Below, one piece after another: positions 31,305 to 39,061 of a stretch of DNA of 64,000 nucleotides (position 1 is its first letter; every line of letters starts with the position of its first letter). The stretch lies in the IMG/VR virus record IMGVR_UViG_3300042988_001309, positions 1 through 64,000 of that record; one strand, given 5' to 3'. The position numbers and the translations under genes were made by a program. The notes beneath the pieces are model-generated. The model saw nothing but the letters and a program-made list of their open reading frames with translations. It was not told the DNA's origin and searched no databases. Source of the DNA: a virus.

Positions 31305-31495
31305 GCACCCTGGCCTGGACGGCGCTCTACTACGCCGCCGGACCCTGGCGGGAGTTCGTGCTCACCGTGCTGTCCATCACCTTGCTGGTTCTGCTCGACA
31401 CGACCGGGCGCATCGAGCGGTTCATGGCCAAGGTGGCCTGGCTGCTCGCGCCGCTGGCTGGCAAGTACCGCCACGGTCTGCACCCCCGCAAGTGA
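31301..31495 (+). CDS. Small membrane protein between terminase genes
   Basis: 64 residues from GTG 31301, coupled to both terminase genes by 4-nt overlaps. One clear transmembrane helix (FVLTVLSITLLVLLDTTG) and a second hydrophobic patch (MAKVAWLLAPLAG). A membrane protein in this position is unusual; its role is unknown. Confidence 0.55.
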   Translation: MSTLAWTALYYAAGPWREFVLTVLSITLLVLLDTTGRIERFMAKVAWLLAPLAGKYRHGLHPRK

Positions 31496-33012
31496 GCGTC
31501 CTGCTCCTGGGGCGGGACCAGCTCGCCGTCATGGAGCGGCGCCTGGAGGTCGAGACCGATCCCGACCGCATCCTGCTGCTCACCGAGACCATCCGCCGGG
31601 AGCGGGCCATTGCCTCGCCGGTGGCGTTCGCCGTTCACGTCACCCGAGGGCTCGCCTCGCCGTACATCCCCTACGAGTGGGTCCGCTACCTCAACAGCCA
31701 CCTGGTCGCCCTGGAGCAACGCAACATCGAGCTGCTCCTGATCGAGGCCCCGGTCCGTCATGGCAAGAGCGAGCTGGTGAGCGTCTACTTCCCGGCGTGG
31801 TATCTGGGCCGCAACCCGGACCATCGGGTGATCCTGGGCGGCCACAACGAGACGTTCGCCTCCCGGTTCGGGCGCCGGACCAGGAACCTGCTGCGCCAGT
31901 GGGGACCGAGCCTGTTCGGGGTGTCGGTGTCGGGGGAGCGCTTCGCCGCCAAGGACTGGAACCTCGGTGGCGTCTGGCGGGGCGGCATGGTGTCCACCGG
32001 CGTGGGCAACCCGCCGACCGGCGCCGGTGGCAACCTGATCGTGCTCGACGACCCGGTCAAGTCCTACGCCGAGGCCTATTCGCCGACCAAGCGGGAACAG
32101 CTCTACGAGTGGTGGCGTGAGGACATCCGCTCACGTTTCGAGCCCGGCGCGGTGTGCGTGATCGTCATGAGCCGCCGTCATGAGGACGACCTGTCGGGCC
32201 GGATCAAGACCGCCGAGCTGGAGGCCCGAGGGGAGATCATCGACGGGCCCCGTGACCGCTGGACGATCCTGCGCCTGCCCGGCCGGGCCGAGGCCAACGA
32301 TCCGCTCGGTCGAGCCCCCGGTGAGGCGCTGTGCCCCGAGCGCTACCCGCTCGACTCGTTGCTCAAGCTGGAGCGTTCGATGGGCCCGGTGGCCTTCTCG
32401 GCGATGATCCAGAACGCCCCGGCCCCGGCCGAGGGTCTGTTGTTCAAGATCAACGACTGGCGCTACGCCAAGGCCGCCCCGGCGGGCATCAACTGGGTGC
32501 GTTGGTGGGACCTCGCCAGCTCGGACCCCTCGGTGTCGTCATCGTCGGACCCGGACTGGACCGTGGGCGTGCTGGTGGGCCGCGACGACAACGGGGTGAT
32601 CTGGATCGCCGATGTGGAGCGGTTCCGCCTGGAGCCCGCCGCCCGCGAGAAGCGCATCCGCCTCATCGCCGAGAACGACCTGGCCCGTGGCGTGAAGCGT
32701 CAGGCGCTGCCCCAGGACCCCGGCGAGGGCAAGACGACCGGCCGTCATTACATCGCCAACGTGTTCGGCCCGCTCGGGGTGTACGCCAAGGCCTACCCGG
32801 TGAAGGGCTCCAAGGGAGAGCGCGCTGGCCCCTACGCCGGACAACAGGGCGCCAACAACGTGGTGCTGGTGATCGCGGGGTGGAACGAGGTGTTCACCAA
32901 AGAGCACCGGGACTTCCCCAACGGCTCGCACGACGACCAGGTGGACGCCGCCGCCATGGGGGTGCAGGACGTGCTCGGTCTGCTCGGTGGTCGAGCCCGC
33001 CTGGTGCTCTGA
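31492..33012 (+). CDS. terL: Terminase large subunit
   Basis: 506 residues. ATPase domain with Walker A APVRHGKS (86-93) and Walker B NLIVLDD (181-187). The RNase-H-like nuclease domain has the first acidic residue D340 (VRWWDLASS), and HDDQVDA (D481/D482/D485) supplies the last carboxylates. Length and order are those of a complete phage large terminase, which cuts concatemers and drives DNA into the prohead. GTG start (31492), coupled to the membrane protein before it. A 15-bp perfect palindrome overlaps the stop, followed by a promoter for the next unit. Confidence 0.95.
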   Translation: MSVLLLGRDQLAVMERRLEVETDPDRILLLTETIRRERAIASPVAFAVHVTRGLASPYIPYEWVRYLNSHLVALEQRNIELLLIEAPVRHGKSELVSVYFPAWYLGRNPDHRVILGGHNETFASRFGRRTRNLLRQWGPSLFGVSVSGERFAAKDWNLGGVWRGGMVSTGVGNPPTGAGGNLIVLDDPVKSYAEAYSPTKREQLYEWWREDIRSRFEPGAVCVIVMSRRHEDDLSGRIKTAELEARGEIIDGPRDRWTILRLPGRAEANDPLGRAPGEALCPERYPLDSLLKLERSMGPVAFSAMIQNAPAPAEGLLFKINDWRYAKAAPAGINWVRWWDLASSDPSVSSSSDPDWTVGVLVGRDDNGVIWIADVERFRLEPAAREKRIRLIAENDLARGVKRQALPQDPGEGKTTGRHYIANVFGPLGVYAKAYPVKGSKGERAGPYAGQQGANNVVLVIAGWNEVFTKEHRDFPNGSHDDQVDAAAMGVQDVLGLLGGRARLVL

Positions 33013-33026
33013 CCCTCCGAGGGTCT

Positions 33027-33057
33027 GGTCAAGCCGACTTGACTCGTCGGTTATAAT
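33027..33057 (+). promoter_or_regulatory. Operator plus consensus -10 downstream of terL
   Basis: GGTCAAGCCGACTTGACT (33027-33044) is the dispersed palindrome with one change. TATAAT (33052-33057) is a perfect -10, but no good -35 lies 16-18 bp upstream of it, so an activator or an extended -10 may be used. The 5' leader to the gene at 33099 is about 35 nt and contains GAGAGGAG. Confidence 0.6.
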
Positions 33058-33098
33058 GGAACCAGGACGGGGGACCGCCCCGTCGAGAGGAGTTCCAG

Positions 33099-33452
33099 AT
33101 GCCAGCCCAGACCAAGCCCAGGACCACGGTGATCACGGTCGCCGAGTTACAGCCCGGCGATACGTTCCGCCTGATCGAGTCGAGCGTGACGGTCGATGCC
33201 TTCGGCACCGGCGCTCGCGCTGCACAGGAGAAGGTGTTGGTGGGCCGGTGCGAGTCGGCGACGTTGGTGGACAACGACGACAGCTACTACGTGACGTGCC
33301 CCGACGCGGGCCCTCGCGTCCGGCTCGACTTCCAGCTCGTCCGCCAGCTCGACGACGAGGCGCGCCGGGTCGCCATCGGCCGCCACCCGCTGGTGGTCCC
33401 CACCCGCACCCGTTACCTGCGCCCCACCGACCTGGTGACCAAGGTCCTGTGA
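33099..33452 (+). CDS. Hypothetical protein
   Basis: 117 residues. Beta-rich start (TTVITVAELQPGDTFRLIES) then EKVLVGRCESATLVDNDDSY and LDFQLVRQLDDEARRVAIGR. The AELQPGDTFRL motif is common in small phage and actinobacterial barrels of unknown role. Good ribosome site; transcribed on its own between two operators. Confidence 0.5.
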   Translation: MPAQTKPRTTVITVAELQPGDTFRLIESSVTVDAFGTGARAAQEKVLVGRCESATLVDNDDSYYVTCPDAGPRVRLDFQLVRQLDDEARRVAIGRHPLVVPTRTRYLRPTDLVTKVL

Positions 33453-33458
33453 AGTCCC

Positions 33459-33512
33459 ATCAGAGAATCTGGTCAAAGTGACTTGACCCGTAATCTAACC
33501 CGTGACTATGGT
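33459..33512 (+). promoter_or_regulatory. Promoter with both operator types
   Basis: TTGACC (33483-33488), an 18-bp spacer and TATGGT (33507-33512). GGTCAAAGTGACTTGACC (33471-33488) is the dispersed palindrome over the -35. ATCAGAGAATCTGGT (33459-33473, one mismatch to ACCAG-N5-CTGGT) abuts it. The gene starts at 33555 after a ~36-nt leader with a GAGAGGAG ribosome site, so this transcript is not leaderless. Confidence 0.7.
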
Positions 33513-33554
33513 TTGGCCACGGGGCACTTCCCACCCCAACCCGAGAGGAGCAAC

Positions 33555-34016
33555 ATGAACCCGACCATCACCCGCTGGAGCTTCGACTCCGACTGCGGCC
33601 ACCTGGCCATCGACCTGAGCGACGAGGTGTTCGGCCACATCGGCCGCTACCGGCTCTCCACCAAGGCCCTCCGCCACACCGGCCGCTGGACCCGCGTCAG
33701 TCGCGACGCCACCCGCACCATCTATAACCCCGAGCTGATCGACATCCTCGATCGCATCGTGTCGGCCCACCCGGTGGCCAACCTGGTCGCCGCCGACTCG
33801 ACGCTCACCGCCCTCGCCGTGGCCTACCCGCCCGAGACCTTCGACGCCGTGGACGCCGCCCTCGCCGCCGAGGAAGCCGCCGAGGCCGCTGCTCGCATGG
33901 CCGACGCCATCGACGAGGCCGACTTCGCCCTCGCTGCCGAGGAAGCCGCCGACCCCGCCTGGGCCGCCGAGGCCGCCGAGGTCGCCGCTGCTCAAGCTGC
34001 CGAACCCACCGCCTGA
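33555..34016 (+). CDS. Hypothetical acidic Ala-rich protein
   Basis: 153 residues. An N-terminal domain (~1-95, RWSFDSDCGHLAIDLSDEVF) is followed by a very Ala/Glu-rich helical C-terminus (DAALAAEEAAEAAARMADAI, with three AAEEAA-type repeats). The tail is strongly acidic, a feature of some DNA mimics, but nothing else supports that. Strong, operator-controlled promoter and good ribosome site. Confidence 0.5.
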   Translation: MNPTITRWSFDSDCGHLAIDLSDEVFGHIGRYRLSTKALRHTGRWTRVSRDATRTIYNPELIDILDRIVSAHPVANLVAADSTLTALAVAYPPETFDAVDAALAAEEAAEAAARMADAIDEADFALAAEEAADPAWAAEAAEVAAAQAAEPTA

Positions 34017-34033
34017 CCCCAACGGAACGTCCC

Positions 34034-34390
34034 ATGCCTCACGTAACTGATCAACCGAGCTTGACCAGCCTTGTCGAACCAGCCCGGCTCAAGCTGGCCA
34101 TGCACCGGGTCCTGGTCGAGGCCGTGCGGGAGGTCGACGATGCCCGCCAACGCATCGTCGCCCTCGCCGACGACCTGGCCGATCAACCCGCCGACGCCGA
34201 CCTGCGCGCCGCCGCTGCGCTCGACGAGGCCGCCGCCCAGTTGGCCCTGTGGTCACTGCGCCGCCTCGCCGCCCAGCGCCTGCTCGCCATCTGGCCCAAC
34301 GTGATCGACACCCTCAACATGGACGACCCTGCCAGCGGGGTCGCCTGGGTCATCGAGCGCCTGCTCGCCGCCAAGGCGGTGACCCGATGA
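34034..34390 (+). CDS. Hypothetical helical protein
   Basis: 118 residues. Opens with MPHVTDQPSLTSLVEPARLK, whose QPSLTS is encoded by an operator-like element. Then several helices (MHRVLVEAVREVDDARQRIV, LDEAAAQLALWSLRRLAAQR). No motif is known. The stop overlaps the next ATG. Confidence 0.45.
   Translation: MPHVTDQPSLTSLVEPARLKLAMHRVLVEAVREVDDARQRIVALADDLADQPADADLRAAAALDEAAAQLALWSLRRLAAQRLLAIWPNVIDTLNMDDPASGVAWVIERLLAAKAVTR
34049..34066 (+). promoter_or_regulatory. Operator-like palindrome inside the 5' end of a gene
   Basis: GATCAACCGAGCTTGACC, with the right arm perfect, lies within codons 6-11 of the gene at 34034. It is nearly the same as the copy at 20305 and gives the same QPSLTS peptide in an unrelated protein. 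Confidence 0.5.
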
Positions 34391-35580
34391 GCGACACCCA
34401 CATTCGCCGAGAGGTCGACGCCATCATCGCCGAGGCCAACCGTAAGGACGGCTGGACGGTCAAGCGCAACAAGGCCTCCATCACCCTGCTCGGCCCCGAC
34501 GGCGTCCGAGTCGTCATGGCCCTCACCCCGAGCGACTGGCGCTCGATCCGCAACACCCGCGCCTACCTGCGCCGGGCTGGCTTCTACGGCCCGTGCAATG
34601 CCCGCGACGCCGAGGTTGTCGACGTGGATCTCGTCGTCCCCGCCATCACCGACCAGGCCGAGGCCCTCGGCATGAGCCCGATCGACTACGTCGCCGACAT
34701 GGCCTCCCACAACGTGGTCGTCGGCAACGAGCACATGGTCGCCAAGGTCATCGAGACCCAGATCCTCGACCACGCCTACCTCGACCCCCTCACCATGCGC
34801 GCCGAGGAAGCCGCCGCCAAGCGGCGCGCCGAGCGCACCCCCGAACCCGATCCCATCACCTCACCGGAGGAACCCGTGTCCATGCCCATCCCCACCGAGC
34901 CCACCCCCACCCTGAGAGACGCCCTGCTCGCCCACGTCAACACCGCCGGGCACCCGGTCACCATCGACGACGCCGTGGCTCTGTTCCCCGACAACCCGCC
35001 CGCCTCGGTCGGCTCGACCCTCAACTACCTGGCCCGCACCAACCAGCTCCGCCGGATCGGCCGGGGCCTGTACGTGTCGCTGGACGCCCCCGAGCTGCCT
35101 CTCACCACCCGCGAGCGGGGCGCCGCCCGCAAGGTCATGGTCGCCCTGCGCGACGCCGACGGGCCCCTCATGGCCGAGGAGCTGGCGACGGCCACCGGGC
35201 TCACCCGGGACAAGGTCATGCGAGCCACCAACTACCTGGTCAACCTCGGCCAGATCCGCCGCCTCATCACCGGGATGTTTGAGTTCGTCGAGACCACCGG
35301 CCACATCGAGCACGACGGTGTCGTGGCCCACCAGTTCACCGAGCCCGAGGCGCCGGTGGCCACCGTGACCCAGATCCACCCGGCCGCCATGGCCCACCCC
35401 GCCTTCGGAGCCCCCGAGGCCGTCATCGAGCCCGAGGCCAAGGCCCCGGTGAGCGCCAGCGACGCCCTGGCCCTGCTGGAACTGATCGTGCCCTCCGGCT
35501 CGATCAAGATCACCCACCTCGGCCTGGTCAACGACTGGGTCGCCGCCACCCAGAACCTGCTCAACGCCCTGGCCCAATGA
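34387..35580 (+). CDS. Probable DNA-binding protein with tandem winged helices
   Basis: 397 residues (ATGA overlap). The N-terminal ~60 residues (IIAEANRKDGWTVKRNKASI, then TLLGPDGVRVVMALTPSDW) look like a HicA-type dsRNA-binding-like fold. A second domain (~75-140) follows, then a Pro-rich linker (EPVSMPIPTEPTPT). Two winged-helix units (~177-240, LRDALLAHVNTAGHPVTIDD...LGRIGRGLYVS-like; ~245-300, ARKVMVALRDADGPLMAEEL...LITGMFEFVET) come next. A C-terminal helix ends it. This layout suggests a regulator or nucleoid-type protein. No family is certain. Confidence 0.5.
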   Translation: MSDTHIRREVDAIIAEANRKDGWTVKRNKASITLLGPDGVRVVMALTPSDWRSIRNTRAYLRRAGFYGPCNARDAEVVDVDLVVPAITDQAEALGMSPIDYVADMASHNVVVGNEHMVAKVIETQILDHAYLDPLTMRAEEAAAKRRAERTPEPDPITSPEEPVSMPIPTEPTPTLRDALLAHVNTAGHPVTIDDAVALFPDNPPASVGSTLNYLARTNQLRRIGRGLYVSLDAPELPLTTRERGAARKVMVALRDADGPLMAEELATATGLTRDKVMRATNYLVNLGQIRRLITGMFEFVETTGHIEHDGVVAHQFTEPEAPVATVTQIHPAAMAHPAFGAPEAVIEPEAKAPVSASDALALLELIVPSGSIKITHLGLVNDWVAATQNLLNALAQ

Positions 35581-35798
35581 CCGCCACCGCCGTGCCCCTG
35601 CCGGGCATGGAGCCGGAGTTCGTGCGCTGGAAGGGCCGGGTCTACCGAGTCAAGGGGACCTGGCCCGACGGCTCCATCAGTCTCTGGGGCCCCATCGACG
35701 ACCCCCACGCCCGCTACCGCGCCGCCAAGCCCGACGACGTGCGCCCCGCCAAAGAACCCGCCACCCGACCCTCCAAGACCGCAAGGACCCTCTCATGA
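35577..35798 (+). CDS. Small hypothetical protein
   Basis: 73 residues (ATGA overlap). FVRWKGRVYRVKGTWPDGSI forms short strands with many aromatic and basic residues, and a Pro/Lys/Arg tail follows. Possibly nucleic-acid binding. Confidence 0.45.
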   Translation: MTATAVPLPGMEPEFVRWKGRVYRVKGTWPDGSISLWGPIDDPHARYRAAKPDDVRPAKEPATRPSKTARTLS

Positions 35799-36043
35799 TC
35801 CTCGACCTCACCCCCGCCAACTTCGTCGTCTCCCACGACGGCCTGTCGGCCCTCAACCCCCTCCACATCACCCGCCTCACCGTGGAGTCCGACAAGATGA
35901 ACCGGGTCGGCGGTGGCTACCTGGTGCGCGCCTACCTGACCCCGGCCAGCGTGAGCGAGTTGAAGTTCGTGCCCCACACCCTCGGCGTGTTCGACACCGA
36001 GGACAAGGCACGCGACTACCTCGACGAACTGCTCGGAGCGTGA
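35795..36043 (+). CDS. Hypothetical protein
   Basis: 82 residues (ATGA overlap). LTPANFVVSHDGLSALNPLH, VGGGYLVRAYLTPASVSELK, then a short helix (DKARDYLDELLGA). A compact alpha/beta protein of unknown role, immediately upstream of the WhiB-like gene. Confidence 0.45.
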   Translation: MILDLTPANFVVSHDGLSALNPLHITRLTVESDKMNRVGGGYLVRAYLTPASVSELKFVPHTLGVFDTEDKARDYLDELLGA

Positions 36044-36046
36044 ACC

Positions 36047-36580
36047 GTGGGCGTCATCGTCACCCAGAACGCCTACGAGCACCACATCGACGGCCAGCTC
36101 CACGCCCTGCGGGTCCGCTCCCGCGGGGCGCTGGGGGAGTGGAGCCCCGATGTCACCTACGGCCCGCCCGAGTGGGCCCTCGACGCCGCCTGTGCCGGGC
36201 GGGTCGACCCCGACGATCTGGTGCTCAACACCCTGCTCGGCCAGCCCGGCCAACGTACCCAGCTCTACAAGATGGCCCAGTGCGCCAAGGACTACTGCGC
36301 CCGCTGCCCGGTGACCATCGACTGTGAGCGCCACGGGGCCCGTCATGGCGACGCCGGGCTCTACGGCGGACGCATCCGCCGGGTCCCGGTGGACACTGCG
36401 GCATCGCTGGCGCTCTATCGCCGCCGCCTGGGCGAGGCGTGCGATCCCGACGACGGCCAGAACGCTCGACGCATCGAGACCGACGAGATGATGGCCCTCG
36501 TCGATGCCAAGCCGGGCGTGCCCCGCCCGCACCGCCGGGTAGCGATGCCCGAGGACGAGTCCATCCCCCTGGCACAATGA
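36047..36580 (+). CDS. WhiB-family iron-sulfur transcription regulator
   Basis: 177 residues from GTG 36047. Four cluster ligands are visible: C49 (DAACAGR), C84, C87 and C93 (DYCARCPVTIDCERHG), followed by GDAGLYGGR, the turn that replaces the usual G-[VI]-W-G-G. This is the WhiB signature, a family limited to actinobacteria and their phages, where it binds the sigma factor and redirects transcription. C79 is an additional Cys. The N-terminal ~45 and C-terminal ~65 residues are longer than in typical phage WhiB proteins. It could be the regulator of the late genes that follow. Confidence 0.85.
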   Translation: MGVIVTQNAYEHHIDGQLHALRVRSRGALGEWSPDVTYGPPEWALDAACAGRVDPDDLVLNTLLGQPGQRTQLYKMAQCAKDYCARCPVTIDCERHGARHGDAGLYGGRIRRVPVDTAASLALYRRRLGEACDPDDGQNARRIETDEMMALVDAKPGVPRPHRRVAMPEDESIPLAQ

Positions 36581-36587
36581 CCAGTCC

Positions 36588-37079
36588 ATGACGGCGCCCC
36601 CGGGCTTCAACCCTTGGCTCGATCTGCTGGAGCAGGCCGACGGCGACCTCGCCGCCATCGACCCCGGCGCGGCGGCCGCGGCCATGCTGGAGATCATCAC
36701 CGCCGGGGCGAACCCCGAGCGGCTCCTGGCCGAGGCCCGCGTGGCGTGGTCGGTGGCTCAAGGCGACGAGACCCCGAGGCCCGCCACCCGGGGTCTCACC
36801 CGCCTGGTCCGCTCGATCCCCGACCCCCTCGGCCCGGCCCCGGCCCGCCGCCTGCTCGACCGCATCACCGAGACCCGGGCCGTCATGCGCCAGCTCCTGC
36901 TCCAGCTCGACGCCCTCGCCGCCCCGCTCGACGACTGGATCACCGGCGACCCGGCCACGGCCAGCGATGAGCTGGAGGCCCTTGACCTCATCGACGAGCG
37001 CTCGTTCCTGGAGGGCAAGATCGCCGAGGCCGCCGCCCCCGCCCTGGCCGAGCTTGAACGTCTGATCGCCCTGCTGTAG
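36588..37079 (+). CDS. Hypothetical helical protein
   Basis: 163 residues, starting 8 nt after the WhiB-like stop. Rich in Ala, Leu and Asp; helical throughout (PGAAAAAMLEIITAGANPER, ITETRAVMRQLLLQLDALAA). No motif is recognised. The gap before it has no ribosome site or clear -10. Confidence 0.45.
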   Translation: MTAPPGFNPWLDLLEQADGDLAAIDPGAAAAAMLEIITAGANPERLLAEARVAWSVAQGDETPRPATRGLTRLVRSIPDPLGPAPARRLLDRITETRAVMRQLLLQLDALAAPLDDWITGDPATASDELEALDLIDERSFLEGKIAEAAAPALAELERLIALL

Positions 37080-37115
37080 TCCCGACGATCATCTGCGCCA
37101 CTGGTAAATCGCACC

Positions 37116-37121
37116 TACCCT
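37116..37121 (+). promoter_or_regulatory. -10 box of a predicted leaderless promoter before the portal unit
   Basis: TACCCT (37116-37121) is followed by 6 nt and ATG 37128, without a ribosome site. TCTGCG lies 18 bp upstream; the same hexamer stands at the same distance from the leftward promoter at 12091. CTGGTAA (37101) is a half-site of the ACCAG-N5-CTGGT operator. Confidence 0.5.
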
Positions 37122-37127
37122 GGTGGC

Positions 37128-37406
37128 ATGGTGCAGGACCGGGGTGCTGACCCCAACGACCTGCCCGAGGACAACGTCAAGACCACGTCACGCGAGCCAT
37201 TCATGGTCCGCTTCGCCGTGGCCTTCTCCGACGCTGACCGACGGGCATCACTGGCGATCATGGCGCTGTTCGCCGCCGTCATCGCCTTGGCCACCGGCGG
37301 CTTCCTCATCAGTCCACCCGTAGGCGCGTTCTGTCTCGCCGCCGGGCTCGGACTGGTCGCCCTGGCGTTCGGCCGCACCGACACCGAACCCGAGGAGGGT
37401 GACTGA
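37128..37406 (+). CDS. Small two-helix membrane protein
   Basis: 92 residues. A polar head (~1-38) leads to two adjacent hydrophobic helices (SLAIMALFAAVIALATGGFL and GAFCLAAGLGLVALAFG) and an acidic tail, so a hairpin membrane protein is likely. It lies between an operator-like half-site and the portal gene, with its TGA sharing a base with the portal ATG. A holin-like role would fit topology, but position argues against a lysis gene. Confidence 0.5.
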   Translation: MVQDRGADPNDLPEDNVKTTSREPFMVRFAVAFSDADRRASLAIMALFAAVIALATGGFLISPPVGAFCLAAGLGLVALAFGRTDTEPEEGD

Positions 37407-39061
37407 TGGGCTTTGGCCAGTCCCGCAAAGCACGTAGCTCGACCGTGCCGACCTCCACCCAACGTCCCAGCCCGTACCCGGTCATGCCCGGCCGCGCGGG
37501 CCAGCCCTACCGCGACTCCTGGGACATGAACCGGGCCGTCGACTACGGCCTCAACAGGTCCATCTGGGTGTACCGGGCCATCAACGCCATCGCCACCAAC
37601 CAGGCCCGCCTGCCCATGGTGGCCCGCAAGGGCGACTGGATCGCCGGGCCCGAGCTGCGCGTCGGCGCCACCCGCGACATTCTCAAGCTCCTCAACTACC
37701 AGGCCAACCCCAACGAGCACGCCACGGCGATCTTCCGCAAGCGGCTCACCCAGATCCTGCTGCTCAACCGCCAGGGCGTCATGATCGAGATCATCCGCGA
37801 CCGGGCCGGACGGCCGCTCGCGCTCTACATCCTGCCCCCGGGCTACACCCACCCGATCCCCGACGAGCGCACCTTCGTGTCGGGCTTCCGGGTCTGGTTC
37901 CCCGGCAAGAGCTTCGTGGACCTCCCGCCCGAGAACGTCATCTGGATCAGGGAACCGCACCCCACCGACCCCTACCTGGGCATCACCCCGCTGGAGGCGG
38001 CCGGAATCAACGTCGAGATGGACTACTACAGCCGTCTCTACAACCGGAACTTCCTGGCCAACGACATGCGCCCCGGCGGCATCTTGGTGCTCAAGGGCCA
38101 CATGGACGACGCGGATGCCGACGAGCTGCGCCGCCGGTTCTCCGGCTACGGGCCCGGCTACGCCGGTGCTGGGCGCCTCACCGCCATCGAGTCCGACCAG
38201 GGCGCCGACTTCGTCGACACCGGCGCTGCCCCGCGCGACGGCCACTACCTCCAGCTCGACCGGCTCACCCGCGAGTCGATCCTGCTGGCCTTCGGCGTGC
38301 CCGAGTCGATCGCCGGGAACGCCAGCGGCCGCACCTTCGCCAACGCCGATGCCGAGAAGGAAATCTTCTGGCAAGAGACGATGCTCCCGCACCTCGACAT
38401 GATCGCCCGAGGCTTCGACCGGCTCATCGACGACGACCCCGAGCACTTCGCCAGCTACGACTTCACCTCGGTGCCGATCCTGGAGCGCTACAAGCGCGAG
38501 GCGGCCGCCGCCCTCAAGGGCGAGCACGATGCCGGGCTCATCAGTGTGGACGAGTACCGGGAAGGCACTGGACGCAAGGCCGTGGGCCACAGCAAGCTCT
38601 ACATCGGTCAGGGCCAGACCGCCGTCATCGACGTGGCCAAGCCCTTCCAACCGCTGGAGGACCCCGCCGCTGGCGCCGGTGGCGAGGACCCGATGGCGGG
38701 CCTGGGCGCCCCCGCTGAACCCTTCGGAGCACCGGACTCCGCTGGTGCCGGGGAACTGCCAGGGTCGCCCTCCGCGTCGTTGCCCGGCGACGGGGGGGAC
38801 CCCATGGGCCCCACCCCCCAGCCCGAGCAGGACCCCGCCGGGGCCGATGCGCCGCCGTCATCGCCGGACCCCTACTGGTCCCAGGTGGCGACCGAGGCCG
38901 CCAACCCGGCCCCCGGCACGCCCGAGTGGTGGGCCGCCTACGACTCGATGTTTGAGCGCGACGAGGCCAAGAGCTTGGAGCCCATCCCGGTGCGCCAGCT
39001 CAAGGCCGCGCCCGTGCTCCCCGCCCCGAGGGAGGATCTGTGGACGACGCTGCCTGGGTAG
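37406..39061 (+). CDS. Portal protein
   Basis: 551 residues. The DMNRAVDYGLNRSIWVYRAI start, the ENVIWIREPHPTDPYLGITP segment, the LEAAGINVEMDYYSRLYNRN helix and a GRTFANADAEKEIFWQETML helix are the landmark stretches of HK97-type (SPP1-like) portal proteins. The last ~130 residues are Pro/Ala/Gly-rich and disordered. The portal would form the dodecameric ring through which DNA is packed. It overlaps the MuF gene by 22 nt, the usual order portal then MuF. Confidence 0.9.
   Translation: MGFGQSRKARSSTVPTSTQRPSPYPVMPGRAGQPYRDSWDMNRAVDYGLNRSIWVYRAINAIATNQARLPMVARKGDWIAGPELRVGATRDILKLLNYQANPNEHATAIFRKRLTQILLLNRQGVMIEIIRDRAGRPLALYILPPGYTHPIPDERTFVSGFRVWFPGKSFVDLPPENVIWIREPHPTDPYLGITPLEAAGINVEMDYYSRLYNRNFLANDMRPGGILVLKGHMDDADADELRRRFSGYGPGYAGAGRLTAIESDQGADFVDTGAAPRDGHYLQLDRLTRESILLAFGVPESIAGNASGRTFANADAEKEIFWQETMLPHLDMIARGFDRLIDDDPEHFASYDFTSVPILERYKREAAAALKGEHDAGLISVDEYREGTGRKAVGHSKLYIGQGQTAVIDVAKPFQPLEDPAAGAGGEDPMAGLGAPAEPFGAPDSAGAGELPGSPSASLPGDGGDPMGPTPQPEQDPAGADAPPSSPDPYWSQVATEAANPAPGTPEWWAAYDSMFERDEAKSLEPIPVRQLKAAPVLPAPREDLWTTLPG

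Noticed and set aside
33011-33025. GACCCTC-C-GAGGGTC as a terminator of terL
   Set aside because: A perfect palindrome, but the 1-nt centre cannot form a normal hairpin loop and no T run follows; more likely a protein site or chance.
37128-37406. Holin assignment for the two-helix membrane protein
   Set aside because: Topology fits, but it sits between a WhiB operon and the portal gene with no endolysin nearby.
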